A stretch of DNA of 64,000 nt from Comamonas flocculans (GTDB lineage Bacteria; Pseudomonadota; Gammaproteobacteria; Burkholderiales; Burkholderiaceae_C), in contig NZ_CP042344.1 in the NCBI RefSeq assembly GCF_007954405.1, positions 1,364,001-1,428,000 of the forward strand. Direction: 5' to 3'. Made by a program: the position numbers and the translations under genes. The notes under the pieces were generated by a model. That model saw only the letters and a list, made by a program, of their open reading frames with translations. It was not told the DNA's origin and made no database searches. Below are positions 28,647 through 39,692 of this stretch, in pieces; the stretch's first letter is position 1; each line of letters begins with the position of its first letter.

Positions 28647-28970
28647 CTACTTGTTCGCGGGACGTATCACGAGGTTGTTGTGCACTGCGCGCACACCCTT
28701 CTGGGCACTGGCAATCTGGCCAGCACGGGCGCGCTCGGCGGCGCTCTTGGCGAAGCCGTTCAGAGCCACTTCGCCGTTGAGGGTCTGCACATTGAATGCG
28801 CCGGCGTCGACGGTCTTGTCCTCGATCATCTTGGCCTTCACGTTGGCGGTAATCGAGGCGTCATCCATGTAATCGCTGGCGGTTTCCTGACCGCGGATCA
28901 CGGAGCAGCCCGTGGCCACCAGGGCCATGCTCGTCATGGCTGCGAGAAGAACGGTACGTATTGCTTTCAT
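28647..28970 (-). CDS. BON-domain lipoprotein (OsmY-like)
   Basis: A 107-residue protein. A lipoprotein signal is at the N-terminus with lipobox VATGC (cysteine 22), so the mature protein is membrane-anchored in the periplasm. One BON domain follows: ASITANVKAKMIEDKTVDA, FNVQTLNGEVALNGFA and VRAVHNNLVI, the usual phospholipid-binding fold. OsmY-type proteins protect the envelope in osmotic stress. It lies in the same orientation as its three stress-like neighbours. Confidence 0.93.
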   Translation of the reverse strand: MKAIRTVLLAAMTSMALVATGCSVIRGQETASDYMDDASITANVKAKMIEDKTVDAGAFNVQTLNGEVALNGFAKSAAERARAGQIASAQKGVRAVHNNLVIRPANK

Positions 28971-29021
28971 TTGACATCTCCTGCGTTGAACAAAGGGTGA
29001 TTCGGTAGGTAGGTGGCTGCC

Positions 29022-29339
29022 TCAGTGCCGGCGTCCCAGCAGCAGCGCCAGAGCGGCCCCGGTGGCCGCGGCCACCGCCGTGGACTGCCACGGACGGGCG
29101 CCGACCCAGTGGCTGGCGCGCTCATGCGCCTGCTGCAGCGTCTCGGTGGTTTGTTCGTAGGCGTCGCGGGCCAAGGCCTTGCCGTGGCGGGCGAGCCGGC
29201 GACCGCTCTGCTCCAGCCCTTCAATCCCCGGCTGCAGGTCTTCGCGCAGCGGTGCGACCATGTCGGCGGCACTCATGCCGGCGGTCGTTGTCCGGGATGT
29301 CGCGTCAGTGGCTCCGTGCGCGGCTTCTAGCTTGTTCAT
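29022..29339 (-). CDS. DUF883 (ElaB/YqjD-type) ribosome- or membrane-associated protein
   Basis: A 105-residue protein: a helical central region (PLREDLQPGIEGLEQSGRRL, then DAYEQTTETLQQAHE) and a C-terminal single TM helix (TAVAAATGAALALLLG) ending GRRH, the DUF883/ElaB/YqjD layout. E. coli homologues are C-tail-anchored and stationary-phase-induced; YqjD binds ribosomes. ATG 29339 is chosen (MNKLEAAHG) as the frame to 29414 adds non-conserved residues. It is the first gene of the minus-strand stress run, 207 bp upstream-side of the histidine kinase. Confidence 0.85.
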   Translation of the reverse strand: MNKLEAAHGATDATSRTTTAGMSAADMVAPLREDLQPGIEGLEQSGRRLARHGKALARDAYEQTTETLQQAHERASHWVGARPWQSTAVAAATGAALALLLGRRH

Positions 29340-29546
29340 GCTTACTCCGTTCGATGTTGTAGTGGATGGTGCAGCGCGCATGCCGGGCGGCTTGACGCAC
29401 TGCGCTCTGTGCATGGCTTTCAGAATAGGAGGAGACGGCCCGGCGCAACATAGGCGGCGCGCGCTTTGCCGCGTCGGACGCGGTACGGCGCCCCTGTAGG
29501 CGCTGTCTGACGCCGGGCGGCCGAGCCGCCGTCGCCAGCGTCGGCT

Positions 29547-30938
29547 TCAGGCGGGAGCGCCGGCGGTCAGGGGAATCAGCGCAATGAGCTCGCAGCCAGC
29601 GCCCGGGCGGGTCTTGAGCTGCAGTTCGCCGCCACAGGAGAGCAGGCGGTGGCGCATGCCGGCCAGCCCGTGCGTACCTTGCGCCAGCGGCTGCGGGTCG
29701 AAACCCACGCCGTCGTCGCACACGCCCACGCGCACCCGGCCCGCCTCGACGCGCATGTCCACGCTGACCCGGCCGGCTCGCGCGTATTTGCCGATGTTGG
29801 TCAGCGCCTCCTGCACCATGCGGTAGATCGTCAGTTCCACCCCGGGGTCGAGCTCCACCGCTTGCAGCTGCACCTGCATCTGCAGCCCGGAGGCCTGGGC
29901 AAACTCGCGCAGCAAGATCTCCAGCGCCGGCACCAGCCCGAGGTTGCGCAGCGCCGAAGGGTAGAGGCCCTCCATGATCCGGCGCTTCAGAGCAATCGCC
30001 TGGTTCAGACTGTCCCTGAGGTGCTCCAGACGCTCGCGCACCTGTTCAGGCTCGCCGGCCAGACGCGAGCGCAGGCGCGCCACGTCCAGCTTGGCTGCCG
30101 TCATCAGCGCGCCGAGCTCGTCGTGCAGCTCGCGTGCCAGGCGGGCGCGCTCGTTCTCCACCGCTTCCTGCAGGTAGGTTGCGAGCATGGCCAGCGCATG
30201 CGTGCGCCGGCGCACCTCGCTCTCCAGCTCGTTGCGCTGGGCAAGCAGCAGCTGGCGCTCGTGCAGGTCGGCCTCGCGCAGCCGGAAGCGCTGCTGGATG
30301 TAGAGCACGAAGCCGCTGAGCAGCGCCATGACCGCCGCCAGAAAGGCCAGCCGGAAATAGTTGACGAAGCGCGCGAAATCGCGATTCTTGTCGGTGATGA
30401 GCGCGTCGGCATCGGCCATGATGCGCTCGCCGCTGGCGCGCAGCTCCATCGCGGCCTCGGAGGTGCCGGCGAACAGCGCCGCCTCGGGTTTGCCGCTGCG
30501 CGCGAGCTGCACCACACGCGACAGTTCGGTCATGCGTCGGCGCGCATCGACGCCGAAGGCCGACAGCGGGCCCGCGTCCAAGGGGGTATGCGCCGCGCTG
30601 GCCGTCAGCTGCGCGAGCAATTCGCGCACATGCCCTTCGGTGCGGTCGAAGCGCTGGTGGTAGACCGGCTCATCGGTCAGCAGGATGGCGCGCAGCGCCG
30701 ACTCGGCAATATCGAGCTGGTTGTTGACCGCGTCCACCGACTCGCGTATCGCCTGGATGTCGATGCGCTCGCCGTTGAGATCAATGAATTTCTGGTACGA
30801 CTGGTTGATCAGCGCCAGCAGCGCAACCGCACAGGTGACCGCGATCACCAGCGCCACGCGCAGCGAACGTGTGCCGCGCAGGCGCCGCGGGGCAGGCGTC
30901 GGCGCCGGCCCATTCAGCGTGTCGTCGCCGGGCTGCAT
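29547..30938 (-). CDS. CHASE3 sensor histidine kinase (NarX/HisKA_3 type)
   Basis: A 463-residue membrane kinase. TM1 is near residues 28-46 and TM2 near 200-218, enclosing a CHASE3-like periplasmic sensor of ~150 residues (QLDIAESALRAILL). A coiled-coil linker leads to the HisKA_3 dimerisation domain with the phospho-acceptor in RARLARELHDELG, and a HATPase_c domain with QEALTNIGKYA (N box) and VCDDGVGFDP (G1). The C-terminus is GCELIALIPL. It is divergent from the LuxR-type regulator (57 bp), its probable partner. Ligand unknown. Confidence 0.93.
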   Translation of the reverse strand: MQPGDDTLNGPAPTPAPRRLRGTRSLRVALVIAVTCAVALLALINQSYQKFIDLNGERIDIQAIRESVDAVNNQLDIAESALRAILLTDEPVYHQRFDRTEGHVRELLAQLTASAAHTPLDAGPLSAFGVDARRRMTELSRVVQLARSGKPEAALFAGTSEAAMELRASGERIMADADALITDKNRDFARFVNYFRLAFLAAVMALLSGFVLYIQQRFRLREADLHERQLLLAQRNELESEVRRRTHALAMLATYLQEAVENERARLARELHDELGALMTAAKLDVARLRSRLAGEPEQVRERLEHLRDSLNQAIALKRRIMEGLYPSALRNLGLVPALEILLREFAQASGLQMQVQLQAVELDPGVELTIYRMVQEALTNIGKYARAGRVSVDMRVEAGRVRVGVCDDGVGFDPQPLAQGTHGLAGMRHRLLSCGGELQLKTRPGAGCELIALIPLTAGAPA

Positions 30939-30995
30939 AGAATCGGGCGAGCGGCCCGCGGGGGCGCCGCCACACGCCGGGAGGGCAGGCTTGCA

Positions 30996-31628
30996 ATGAT
31001 CACGATAGGCATTGTGGACGATCACGCCATCGTGCGCACGGGTCTGCGGCAGTTTCTCTCGGAGCAGGTTGACCTGCGCGTGGTCGGCGAGGCGGCGAGC
31101 GCGCGCGAAGCCATAGACCTGGTGCGCAGCACCGAAATGGACGTGCTGTTGCTGGACCTGTCCATGCCCGGGGCCAGCGGCATGGATGCCCTCACCATGG
31201 TGCGCGCCAAGGCGCCGGATCTGGGCATCCTGGTGCTCTCGTCCTACTCCGAGGAGCACTACGCGATCAACCTGATCCGCATGGGCGTCAACGGCTACCT
31301 CAACAAGGAATGCGAGCCGCAGGAGATCGTCACCGCGGTGCGCACCATCGCCGCGGGCAACCGCTACATATCGGCCAACGTGGCGGCGCTGCTGGCGCAG
31401 CAGTTGAGCAGCCCGGGCGAGGGGCCGGTGCATGAACAGCTCTCGGAGCGTGAACTGCAGGTCTTCCTGCACCTGGCGCGCGGTGCCACCGTGGGTGAAA
31501 TCGCCGAGACCCTGTCGCTCTCGGTCAAGACCATCAGCACCTACCGCGCGCGGGTGCTCGAGAAGATGCAACTGCACTCCAACAGCGATCTGACCTATTA
31601 CGCGCTCAAGAACCACCTGATCCAGTGA
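30996..31628 (+). CDS. LuxR/NarL-family response regulator
   Basis: A 210-residue regulator. The receiver domain has VDDHAIVRTGL at the N-terminus, phospho-acceptor D54 in VLLLDLSMPG, the K in NKECEP, and the C-terminal GerE helix-turn-helix (LSERELQVFLHLARGATVGEIAETLSLSVKTI...) near residues 143-200. It pairs with the CHASE3 kinase just upstream in divergent orientation. Likely targets include the stress genes nearby, but this is inference. A 23-bp spacer separates it from the convergent receiver gene. Confidence 0.95.
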   Translation: MITIGIVDDHAIVRTGLRQFLSEQVDLRVVGEAASAREAIDLVRSTEMDVLLLDLSMPGASGMDALTMVRAKAPDLGILVLSSYSEEHYAINLIRMGVNGYLNKECEPQEIVTAVRTIAAGNRYISANVAALLAQQLSSPGEGPVHEQLSERELQVFLHLARGATVGEIAETLSLSVKTISTYRARVLEKMQLHSNSDLTYYALKNHLIQ

Positions 31629-31650
31629 CCGGCGGCGCGCGCCGCTGGCC

Positions 31651-32082
31651 TCAGGCAGGCAGGCCGCGGCAGTAGTCGATCAGGGCGTCGATGTCGGTGG
31701 ATTTGTCGAACACCGCGTCCGCGCCCAGCGCCAGGCAGCGTTCGCGCACCGCAGGCGTGGCGTAGTTGCTCAGCACCACCATCTTGCGGCCGCTGTCCCG
31801 GTCCTTGCAGGCCTGCAGCACGCCAAAGCCCGTGCCCTCGTGCAGGGCGATGTCCACGATGGCCAGATCCCAATCGGTCTTGGGATGCTGCAGCGCGTCG
31901 CTGGCGCTGCGCTCATCGCCGGCAAAGCCGACCAAGGTGATGCCCACGAGCTCATCGAGCGCAGCCTGCAGGCTCTCGCGTATCGTCGGACTGTCTTCGA
32001 CCAGGTAGGTGCGCAGGCGGCGCTCGGCGCCGGCCCCCGGGGCAGGGGCGGCGGTGGGAGAAACTTCGGGTGAAATCATCAT
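31651..32082 (-). CDS. Stand-alone receiver domain response regulator
   Basis: A 143-residue protein with one REC domain and no output domain. RTYLVEDSPTIRESLQ carries the acidic pocket, D77 (AIVDIAL) is the phospho-acceptor, and the conserved lysine falls in VFDKSTD. The first ~22 residues are a flexible, proline-rich lead. It could be a phospho-sink or protein-interaction relay linked to the neighbouring CHASE3 kinase. Start ATG 32082 (MMISPEV) is chosen because the extended frame to 32220 is not REC-like. Confidence 0.85.
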   Translation of the reverse strand: MMISPEVSPTAAPAPGAGAERRLRTYLVEDSPTIRESLQAALDELVGITLVGFAGDERSASDALQHPKTDWDLAIVDIALHEGTGFGVLQACKDRDSGRKMVVLSNYATPAVRERCLALGADAVFDKSTDIDALIDYCRGLPA

Positions 32083-32226
32083 GGCATGCACCCCCGCGCG
32101 GCGGCGCGGGACCGGGCCGGCAGCGTGCGGCCCGCAGTCCGAGTGTGCCCCGTTTGCAGCGTCCTGACATGTAGGACAAGCCCGCATTCGCCGAGCCGCT
32201 TGCGTGCGCGGGCTGCGCACCCCGCT

Positions 32227-33426
32227 TCAATCGCGCCGGCGCCCGCCCTGCACCACCAGGCGGCAGGGATTGTGCCCGAACCAGTAGACGAGTTCGTTCG
32301 GGTGGTTGAGCTCCCACGCCGCAAAGTCGGCGCGCAGGCCCGCACGCAGCACCCCGCGGTCGGGCAGACCCAGCGCGCGCGCCGCCTGATGGGTGATGCC
32401 GCCTACGGCCTCGCGCGGCGTGAGCCGGAAAAAGGTGCAGGCCATGTGCGCGGCCAGCAGCAGCGACAGGCCGGGCGCGGTGCCGGGGTTGTGGTCGCTG
32501 GCCACCGCCATCGGCACGCCCGCGGTACGCAATTCGGCAATCGGCGGCTGGCGTGTTTCGCGCAGCATGTAGTAGGCGGCGGGCAGCAGCACCGCAACGG
32601 TGCCCGCGGCCTGCATCGCCGCGATGCCCTCGCTGCCCAGGTGCTCGAGGTGGTCGGCGGAGAGCGCGCCGAAGGACGCCGCGAGCTGCGCGCCGCCCTG
32701 GTCGCTGAGCTGCTCGGCATGCAGCTTGACCGGCAGGCCCAGGGAGCGTGCGGTCTCGAACACCCGGGCCACCTGCGCGCTGGTGAAGCCTATGGTTTCG
32801 CAGAAGGCATCGACCGCATCCACCAGCCCCTGGGCATGCAGAGCGGGCAGCCAGGCACAGACGGCATCGATGTAGTCGTCCGCGCAGCCCTCGAATTCAG
32901 GGGCCAGTGCATGCGCACCGAGGAAGCTGGTGCGTACCTCGAGCGCAAGCTCGCGACCGAGGCGGCGGGCCACGCGCAGACATCTGGCTTCGGCCTCCAG
33001 CGACAGGCCGTAGCCGGACTTGATCTCCAGCGTCGTCACGCCCCCGGCCATCAGCGCCTGCGCACGCTGGCGGGCGCTTTGCAGCAGGGCGTCCTCCGGT
33101 GCGGCGCGCGTGGCGGCCACGGTGGAGCGTATGCCGCCGCCGGCGCGCGCGATCTCCTCGTAGCTGGCGCCGTTCAGGCGCATCTCGGCTTCACGCGCGC
33201 GGTCGCCGCCGTAGACCAGATGGGTGTGGCAGTCGACCAGGCCGGGCGTGAGCAGCGCGCCGCCCAAGTCAATCTCCTGCGCGGGCTGGAGTCCCGCGGG
33301 CAGGGCCGACACCGGGCCCAGCCAGTGGATCAGTTCGCCCTCGGTGACGATGGCGCCGTCCTCCACCAGGGCCCAATCTTCGCCCGCCAGCGTGGCCAGT
33401 CGTGCGTTGCGCCAGAGTTTTTGCAT
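32227..33426 (-). CDS. hutI: Imidazolonepropionase
   Basis: A 399-residue amidohydrolase-fold enzyme that converts 4-imidazolone-5-propanoate to N-formimino-L-glutamate, third step of histidine breakdown. Metal ligands are seen in [17 protein letters not shown] (H-x-H), with KLHAEQLSD and [10 protein letters not shown] supplying later ligands. The gene ends the transporter-hutU-hutDH-hutI operon on the minus strand. ATG 33426 is preceded immediately by an alternate in-frame GTG at 33429. Confidence 0.97.
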   Translation of the reverse strand: MQKLWRNARLATLAGEDWALVEDGAIVTEGELIHWLGPVSALPAGLQPAQEIDLGGALLTPGLVDCHTHLVYGGDRAREAEMRLNGASYEEIARAGGGIRSTVAATRAAPEDALLQSARQRAQALMAGGVTTLEIKSGYGLSLEAEARCLRVARRLGRELALEVRTSFLGAHALAPEFEGCADDYIDAVCAWLPALHAQGLVDAVDAFCETIGFTSAQVARVFETARSLGLPVKLHAEQLSDQGGAQLAASFGALSADHLEHLGSEGIAAMQAAGTVAVLLPAAYYMLRETRQPPIAELRTAGVPMAVASDHNPGTAPGLSLLLAAHMACTFFRLTPREAVGGITHQAARALGLPDRGVLRAGLRADFAAWELNHPNELVYWFGHNPCRLVVQGGRRRD

Positions 33427-33450
33427 CACAGGTGCTCCCGCGCTTGCGCT

Positions 33451-35592
33451 TCAGTCGACCCACAGGCGCGCAAGCAACGCCCGGTTGCCGTCGGCCGCGC
33501 TGCCGTTCAGCACCAGAGTGCGCGCCGCTTCGATATCAGGAGCAAACAGCCGGTCTTCGGCATAGAACGGCACCTGGGCGCGCAGCGTGGCGTGGGCCCG
33601 CTGCAGCGCCTGCGAAGTCTTGAGCGGCTGGTGCATGTCGACACCCTGGCAGGCGGCCAGCCATTCGATGCCGAGGATGCCGGCAGTGTTGTCCGCCATC
33701 TCGGCCAGGCGCCGCGCGGCAAACGTGGCCATGCTCACATGGTCTTCCTGGTTGGCACTGGTGGGCAGGCTGTCCACGCTGGCGGGGTGGGCAAGCGACT
33801 TGTTCTCGGACGCCAGCGCCGCCGCCGTCACGTGGGCGATCATGAAGCCGCTGTTCAGCCCCGCGTTGTGCACCAGGAAGGGCGGCAGGCCCGAGAGCGT
33901 GCTGTCGATCAGCAGGGCAATGCGCCGCTCGGAAATCGCGCCGATCTCGCTGATCGCCAGCGCCAGCGTGTCGGCCGCGAAGGCCACGGGCTCGGCGTGA
34001 AAGTTGCCACCGGAGAGTACCTCGCCAGTGTCGGCAAACACCAGCGGGTTGTCGGTGACCGCGTTCGCCTCGATCAGCAGGGCGCGCGCGGCCTGGGTGA
34101 TCAGATCGCGGCAGGCGCCCAGCACCTGGGGCTGGCAGCGCAGGCTGTAGGGGTCTTGCACGCGCTCGTCGCCCACCAGGTGGGACTGGCGTATGGCGCT
34201 GCCTGCCAGCAGCGCGCGCGTGACCTCGGCCAGCGCGATCTGCCCCGGCTGCCCGCGCAGCGCGTGCACGCGCGGGTCGAACGGCGCGTCGCTGCCCTTG
34301 GCCGCATCGACGCAGAGCGCGCCGATCACGGCGCCGGCGTCGAGCAGCCGCTCGGCCAGGAACAGGCCGTGCAGCGCCAGCGCGGTGGACACCTGGGTGC
34401 CGTTGATCAGCGCCAGCCCCTCCTTGGCCGCCAGGGTGAGCGGCGCGATGCCGGCGGCGCCCAGCGCGTCGATTGCCGCCATGCTGCGCCCGGCCCAGTG
34501 CACCTGGCCCTGGCCGGTGAGCGCCAGGGTCATGTGCGACAGCGGCGCGAGATCGCCCGAGGCGCCGACCGAACCCTTGGACGGAATGACGGGCAGCACC
34601 CCGGCATCGAGCATGGCCAGCAAGGTATCGATCACCACCGGGCGCACGCCCGAGTAGCCGCGCGCCAGGCTCGCCGCCTTCATGAGCATGACCAGGCGCA
34701 CCACCGCGTCGGGCAGCGGCGCACCCGTGCCCACCGAGTGCGAGAGGATGAGGTTGTGCTGCAACTGCGCCAGTTGCGCGTCGGCAATCTGCGTCTTGGC
34801 CAGCTTGCCAAAGCCGGTGTTGATGCCGTAGGCGGGCTCGCCGCGCGCCACGATGGTCTGCACCGCGGCGGCGCTGGCCGCAATCGCCGCCTGGGCCGAC
34901 GCGGCCAGCGTCACGCGCAGCGGCTGCTGCCAGAGCGCGCGCAGTTGCGCAAGCGTCAGGCCCCCGGGCTCCACCGTGAGCTGCGCGGCATTGTGCTGGC
35001 GGCCAAGGCTGGCCGGCGCCAGCGGCGAGAGCGCGACCCAGGCCAGTTGCGGTTCGCCTTCCGCGCCCGCTGCCTCGGGCACCAGCGCCTCGCCCGGCGC
35101 CGGCGCCGACCACCACAGCCCCTGGCCGGCGGTGAAAACGTCCGCACCCCGACGCCAGCGCCCCGCCAGCACCATGCACAGCCCCGCGGGCGTGCTGCCC
35201 GGCTGCCGAGGGCCCGCCACGCGCTGCATCTGGCCCTGCCAATGGCCGCGGCGCAGCATCAGGTTGAAGTCGCGCGAGGCGCCGCCGTGCGGCCGGGCGG
35301 TGATCGCCGCCTCGCCCGCAAAGGCAAGCACCTGTCCGGGCTCGCGCAGGTCAAACAGCGGGTGGGCGTCGTCGGCCTGCAGCCGGGCGCCCTCGCCGTC
35401 GAGCAGCATGGTCTGGCGATCAACCCCGGGCACGGAAGAAAACGGCGCAGCGCCCTGCAGCGTGGCCACGCTCACGCGCCACTCGAAGTCGTCGAGCGTG
35501 CTGCCCGCGGGCCAGCGCACGATTTCGCGCGTGCTGCCCGCACCATTTTTCCAGGGCGTGCTCGTGAGGGTGTTCAGGTCGAAGCGATGCAT
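33451..35592 (-). CDS. hutH: HutD-HutH fusion: HutD domain plus histidine ammonia-lyase
   Basis: One 713-residue frame. Residues 1-190 read as the HutD family (cupin-like; [36 protein letters not shown]). From about residue 207 to the end it is a complete histidine ammonia-lyase of ~507 residues: [12 protein letters not shown], the MIO triad A344-S345-G346 in [20 protein letters not shown], and [20 protein letters not shown]. HutH deaminates histidine to urocanate; HutD is of uncertain, possibly regulatory, function. No stop lies between the parts. An in-frame GTG codon at residue 207 (34974) could also start HutH alone. Spacing to hutU is 19 bp and to hutI 24 bp. Confidence 0.93.
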   Translation of the reverse strand: MHRFDLNTLTSTPWKNGAGSTREIVRWPAGSTLDDFEWRVSVATLQGAAPFSSVPGVDRQTMLLDGEGARLQADDAHPLFDLREPGQVLAFAGEAAITARPHGGASRDFNLMLRRGHWQGQMQRVAGPRQPGSTPAGLCMVLAGRWRRGADVFTAGQGLWWSAPAPGEALVPEAAGAEGEPQLAWVALSPLAPASLGRQHNAAQLTVEPGGLTLAQLRALWQQPLRVTLAASAQAAIAASAAAVQTIVARGEPAYGINTGFGKLAKTQIADAQLAQLQHNLILSHSVGTGAPLPDAVVRLVMLMKAASLARGYSGVRPVVIDTLLAMLDAGVLPVIPSKGSVGASGDLAPLSHMTLALTGQGQVHWAGRSMAAIDALGAAGIAPLTLAAKEGLALINGTQVSTALALHGLFLAERLLDAGAVIGALCVDAAKGSDAPFDPRVHALRGQPGQIALAEVTRALLAGSAIRQSHLVGDERVQDPYSLRCQPQVLGACRDLITQAARALLIEANAVTDNPLVFADTGEVLSGGNFHAEPVAFAADTLALAISEIGAISERRIALLIDSTLSGLPPFLVHNAGLNSGFMIAHVTAAALASENKSLAHPASVDSLPTSANQEDHVSMATFAARRLAEMADNTAGILGIEWLAACQGVDMHQPLKTSQALQRAHATLRAQVPFYAEDRLFAPDIEAARTLVLNGSAADGNRALLARLWVD

Positions 35593-35611
35593 GGAAGGGT
35601 CGCGCCGGTGC

Positions 35612-37309
35612 TCAGGCCAGCATCGGCAGTTTGAGGCCAAAACGCCGGGCGGTTTCCATCGCCTTCTCGTAACCGGCATCGGCATGGCGCATCACGCCCG
35701 AGCCGCAGTCGTTGACCAGCACGCGCGCCAGGCGCTCGGCGGCGGCATCCGTCCCGTCGGCCACGATCACCATGCCCGCATGCTGCGAATAGCCCATGCC
35801 GACGCCGCCGCCGTGGTGCAGACTGACCCAGGTGGCGCCGCCGGCGGTGTTGAGCAGCGCGTTGAGCAGCGGCCAGTCGCTCACCGCGTCGGTGCCGTCC
35901 TTCATGGACTCGGTTTCGCGGTTGGGGCTGGCCACGCTGCCGGTATCGAGGTGGTCGCGCCCGATCACGATCGGGGCTTTCAGCTCGCCCGTTCGCACCA
36001 TCTCGTTGAACGCCAGGCCCGCCACGTGGCGCTCGCCCAGGCCGAGCCAGCAGATGCGCGACGGCAGGCCCTGGAAGGCGATGCGTTCGCGCGCCATGTC
36101 CAGCCAGCGGTGGGTGTGCTTGTTCTCGGGGAACAGCTCCTTGATCTTGGCATCGGTCTTGTAGATGTCCTCGGGGTCGCCCGAGAGCGCCACCCAGCGA
36201 AACGGCCCCTTGCCCTCGCAGAACATCGGGCGGATGTAGGCGGGCACGAAGCCGGGGAAGTCGAAGGCGTTCTTCACGCCCTCGTCCAGCGCCACCTGGC
36301 GGATGTTGTTGCCATAGTCGAACGTCGGCACGCCCATGGCCTGAAAGTCCAGCATGGCCTGCACGTGCAGCGCGCAGCTCTGACCCGCGGCCTTCTTCAG
36401 TTCGGCATGCCGCGCGGGGTCGGCAGCGGCGGCGCGCCATTGCTGCACCGTCCAGCCCGTGGGCAGATAGCCGTTGATCAGGTCGTGCGCGCTGGTCTGG
36501 TCGGTCACCAGATCGGGCAGGATCGCACCCGCCCTGGCACGCTTGACCAGCTCGGGCAGGATCTCGGCGGCATTGCCCAGCAGGGCGATGGACACCGCCT
36601 CCTTGTTCGCCGTGTGCTGCTGGATCAGGGCCAGTGCCTCGTCAACGTCCCTGGCCTGCTTGTCCACGTAGCGCGTGCGCAGGCGAAAATCGATGCTGGC
36701 CTGCTGGCATTCGATGTTCAGCGAGCAGGCCCCCGCCAGCGTGGCCGCCAGCGGCTGCGCGCCGCCCATGCCGCCCAGCCCGGCGGTGAGTACCCAGCGC
36801 CCCGCCAGATCGCCGCCGTAGTGCTGGCGACCGGCTTCCACGAAGGTCTCGTAGGTGCCCTGCACGATGCCCTGGCTGCCGATGTAGATCCAGCTGCCCG
36901 CCGTCATCTGGCCGAACATGAACAAGCCCTTGCGGTCAAGCTCGTTGAAATGCTCCCAGTCGGCCCACTTGGGCACCAGGTTGGAGTTGGCGATCAGCAC
37001 GCGCGGCGCGTTCTCGTGCGTCTTGAACACGCCCACCGGCTTGCCCGACTGCACCAGCAGGGATTCATCGGCTTCGAGCTGGCGCAGCGATTCCAGAATC
37101 TGGTCGAAGCAGGCCCAGTCGCGCGCGGCGCGGCCGATGCCGCCATAGACCACCAGGTCCTGCGGGCGCTCGGCGACCTCGGCGTCCAGGTTGTTCTGGA
37201 GCATGCGGTAGGGCGCCTCGATCAGCCAGTTCTTGCACGTGAGCTGGCTGCCGCGCGGTGCGCGGATGTGGCGGGACGGGTCGTGGCGAGGGTCGTTGGC
37301 GGTGGTCAT
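35612..37309 (-). CDS. hutU: Urocanate hydratase
   Basis: A 565-residue urocanase, converting urocanate to 4-imidazolone-5-propanoate using NAD+ as cofactor. The family is recognised throughout: [32 protein letters not shown] at the N-terminus, [16 protein letters not shown] (NAD-binding), [14 protein letters not shown], and [25 protein letters not shown] 37309 is chosen because the family starts near MTTA; the upstream frame to 37351 is non-conserved. It lies between livF-like and hutD-hutH with short spacers, in one operon. Confidence 0.97.
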   Translation of the reverse strand: MTTANDPRHDPSRHIRAPRGSQLTCKNWLIEAPYRMLQNNLDAEVAERPQDLVVYGGIGRAARDWACFDQILESLRQLEADESLLVQSGKPVGVFKTHENAPRVLIANSNLVPKWADWEHFNELDRKGLFMFGQMTAGSWIYIGSQGIVQGTYETFVEAGRQHYGGDLAGRWVLTAGLGGMGGAQPLAATLAGACSLNIECQQASIDFRLRTRYVDKQARDVDEALALIQQHTANKEAVSIALLGNAAEILPELVKRARAGAILPDLVTDQTSAHDLINGYLPTGWTVQQWRAAAADPARHAELKKAAGQSCALHVQAMLDFQAMGVPTFDYGNNIRQVALDEGVKNAFDFPGFVPAYIRPMFCEGKGPFRWVALSGDPEDIYKTDAKIKELFPENKHTHRWLDMARERIAFQGLPSRICWLGLGERHVAGLAFNEMVRTGELKAPIVIGRDHLDTGSVASPNRETESMKDGTDAVSDWPLLNALLNTAGGATWVSLHHGGGVGMGYSQHAGMVIVADGTDAAAERLARVLVNDCGSGVMRHADAGYEKAMETARRFGLKLPMLA

Positions 37310-37347
37310 CAGAATCTCCAAGGCAAAAGGGAAGCCGCCGGGGCCGG

Positions 37348-38044
<697 letters not shown>

Positions 38045-38052
<8 letters not shown>

Positions 38053-38827
38053 GGTCTGCCTCCTCCTCGGCCCGGGTTTCGCTGCCCAGATAGGCGCTGC
38101 GCACCACGGGCTGCGCCATAACCGCCTGCGGCTCGCCCTCGGCGATCTTGCGGCCGTTGTCCAGCACCACCAGGCGCCTGCAGATGCGCAGCACCTCGCC
38201 CAGGTTGTGCTCGATCAGCACGACGGTGACGCCCTGGGCATTGATCTCGGCAATGGTGTCGGCCAGGCCGTGCGCCTCTTTGGAATTGAGGCCGGCCAGG
38301 GGTTCGTCGAGCAGCAGCAGGCGCGGTTTGAGTGCCAGCGCGCGCGCCAGCTCCAAGCGCTTGAGCACGCCCAGCGGCTGCGTTGCCGGGCTTTGTTCGG
38401 CCAGGTGGGCAATGCCCACGCGCTCCAGTTCCTGGCGTGCCTGTGCGAGTTCGTGCGCATCGGACACCTGCAGCAGCGCACCCAGCGGGCGGCGCGTCTT
38501 GCTGCTGGCCGCGGCCATGGCCACGTTGTCCTGCAGCGAGATGCCGCGCAGCGGCCGCACCAGTTGCTGCGACAGCGCCAGGCCCATGCGGATGCGCTCG
38601 TTGATCGCGTGCTCGTTCAGGCGCTTGCCGTCCAGCAACACCTGGCCGCTGGTGGGACGTACCACGCCGGTGATCGCGCGCAGCATGGTGGTCTTGCCCG
38701 CGCCATTGGGGCCGATGAGGCCGAGCAACTCGCCCTCGGCGACGGTGAAGGACACATCATCGACCGCCAGAAGGCCGCCAAAGCGCACCGTGACGGATTC
38801 GATGGCCAGCAGGGGGTGGGCGCTCAT
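38045..38827 (-). CDS. ABC transporter ATPase, LivG type (hut-associated)
   Basis: A 260-residue ATPase of the LivG branch. Walker A is LIGPNGAGKTT (37-47), Walker B RLLLLDEPLAGLNSKE, and switch histidine LIEHNLGEVLR. The usual LSGGQ signature is replaced by QPLGVLKRLELARAL, a form I know from some LivG-like subgroups, so it need not be inactive. It overlaps livM-like by 4 bp and livF-like by 8 bp, in the hut importer operon. Confidence 0.93.
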
Positions 38828-39681
38828 GCCTTGCCCTCCCGCGCCTTGCCGGGTGCGAACACGCGCCGCACCAGGCCGGCGATGCCACCCGGCGAAAAGC
38901 GCATCATCAGGAACAGCAAGCCGCCATAGACCAGCAGCTTGTAGTCGCCGATGACCTGGAACCACGCGGGCAGCGCCGAGAGCACCGCCGCGGCGATCAC
39001 CACCCACGCGACCGAGCCGATGCCGCCGAACACCACCATGGAGAGTACGGTGATCGATTCGATGAAGCCGAAGTTCTCCGCACCAATGAACTGCAGGTGG
39101 TAGGCCAGCAGCGCGCCCGACAGGCCCGCCAGCGCCGTGCCGATGGCGAACGCCGCCAGCTTGTAGCGCGGCACGTCGATGCCGAGTACGCGCATGGTGT
39201 CCTCATCCTCGGCAATGCCGTTGAACACCCGCCCCATCCAGGTGCGGCGGATGTAAACCGAGAGGCCCGCGACGAAGGCCGCGAGCACGATGCCGAAGAC
39301 CATGAAACCCAGCTTGCCCATGCCGTGGTCCGGAATCGAGGAGACCCCCATCTCGCCGCCCAGCCAGTCCTGCTGGCGCACGAAGCCGACGAAGAGAAAG
39401 ACCACGCCCATGGTGGTGATGGCCAGGAAGTCGTCGCGCACGCGCAGCGAAGACAGGCCGACGACGACGCCCAGCACGCAGGCCAGCAGCATGGCCACTG
39501 GCAGCGTGGCCAGAAAAGGCCAGCCGGCCTTGCCGAGCATGGCCGCCGCGTAGGCGCCCACGCCCTGGAAGGCCGCATGCCCGAGACTGATCTGGCCGCA
39601 AAAGCCGGTGATCAGGTTCAGCGACAGCGCAAAGATGACGCTGATCGCCATGGTGGTGAGCAAGGTGATTTCGTAGTCCAT
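38824..39681 (-). CDS. ABC transporter permease, LivM type (hut-associated)
   Basis: A 285-residue polytopic permease with about eight hydrophobic segments. LivM features: GFCGQISLGHAAFQGVGAYA near 27-45, VFNGIAEDEDTMRVLGIDVPRYKLAAFAIGTALAG (the ATPase-contacting loop), and VFGGIGSVAWVV. It partners the LivH-like permease to form the inner-membrane channel. It ends 4 bp inside the livG-like start and begins 11 bp after livH-like. Confidence 0.94.
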   Translation of the reverse strand: MDYEITLLTTMAISVIFALSLNLITGFCGQISLGHAAFQGVGAYAAAMLGKAGWPFLATLPVAMLLACVLGVVVGLSSLRVRDDFLAITTMGVVFLFVGFVRQQDWLGGEMGVSSIPDHGMGKLGFMVFGIVLAAFVAGLSVYIRRTWMGRVFNGIAEDEDTMRVLGIDVPRYKLAAFAIGTALAGLSGALLAYHLQFIGAENFGFIESITVLSMVVFGGIGSVAWVVIAAAVLSALPAWFQVIGDYKLLVYGGLLFLMMRFSPGGIAGLVRRVFAPGKAREGKA

Positions 39682-39692
39682 GTCCGATCACC

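Noticed and set aside
32086..35634. 1182-residue frame on the plus strand
   Set aside because: Shadow of hutI and hutD-hutH.
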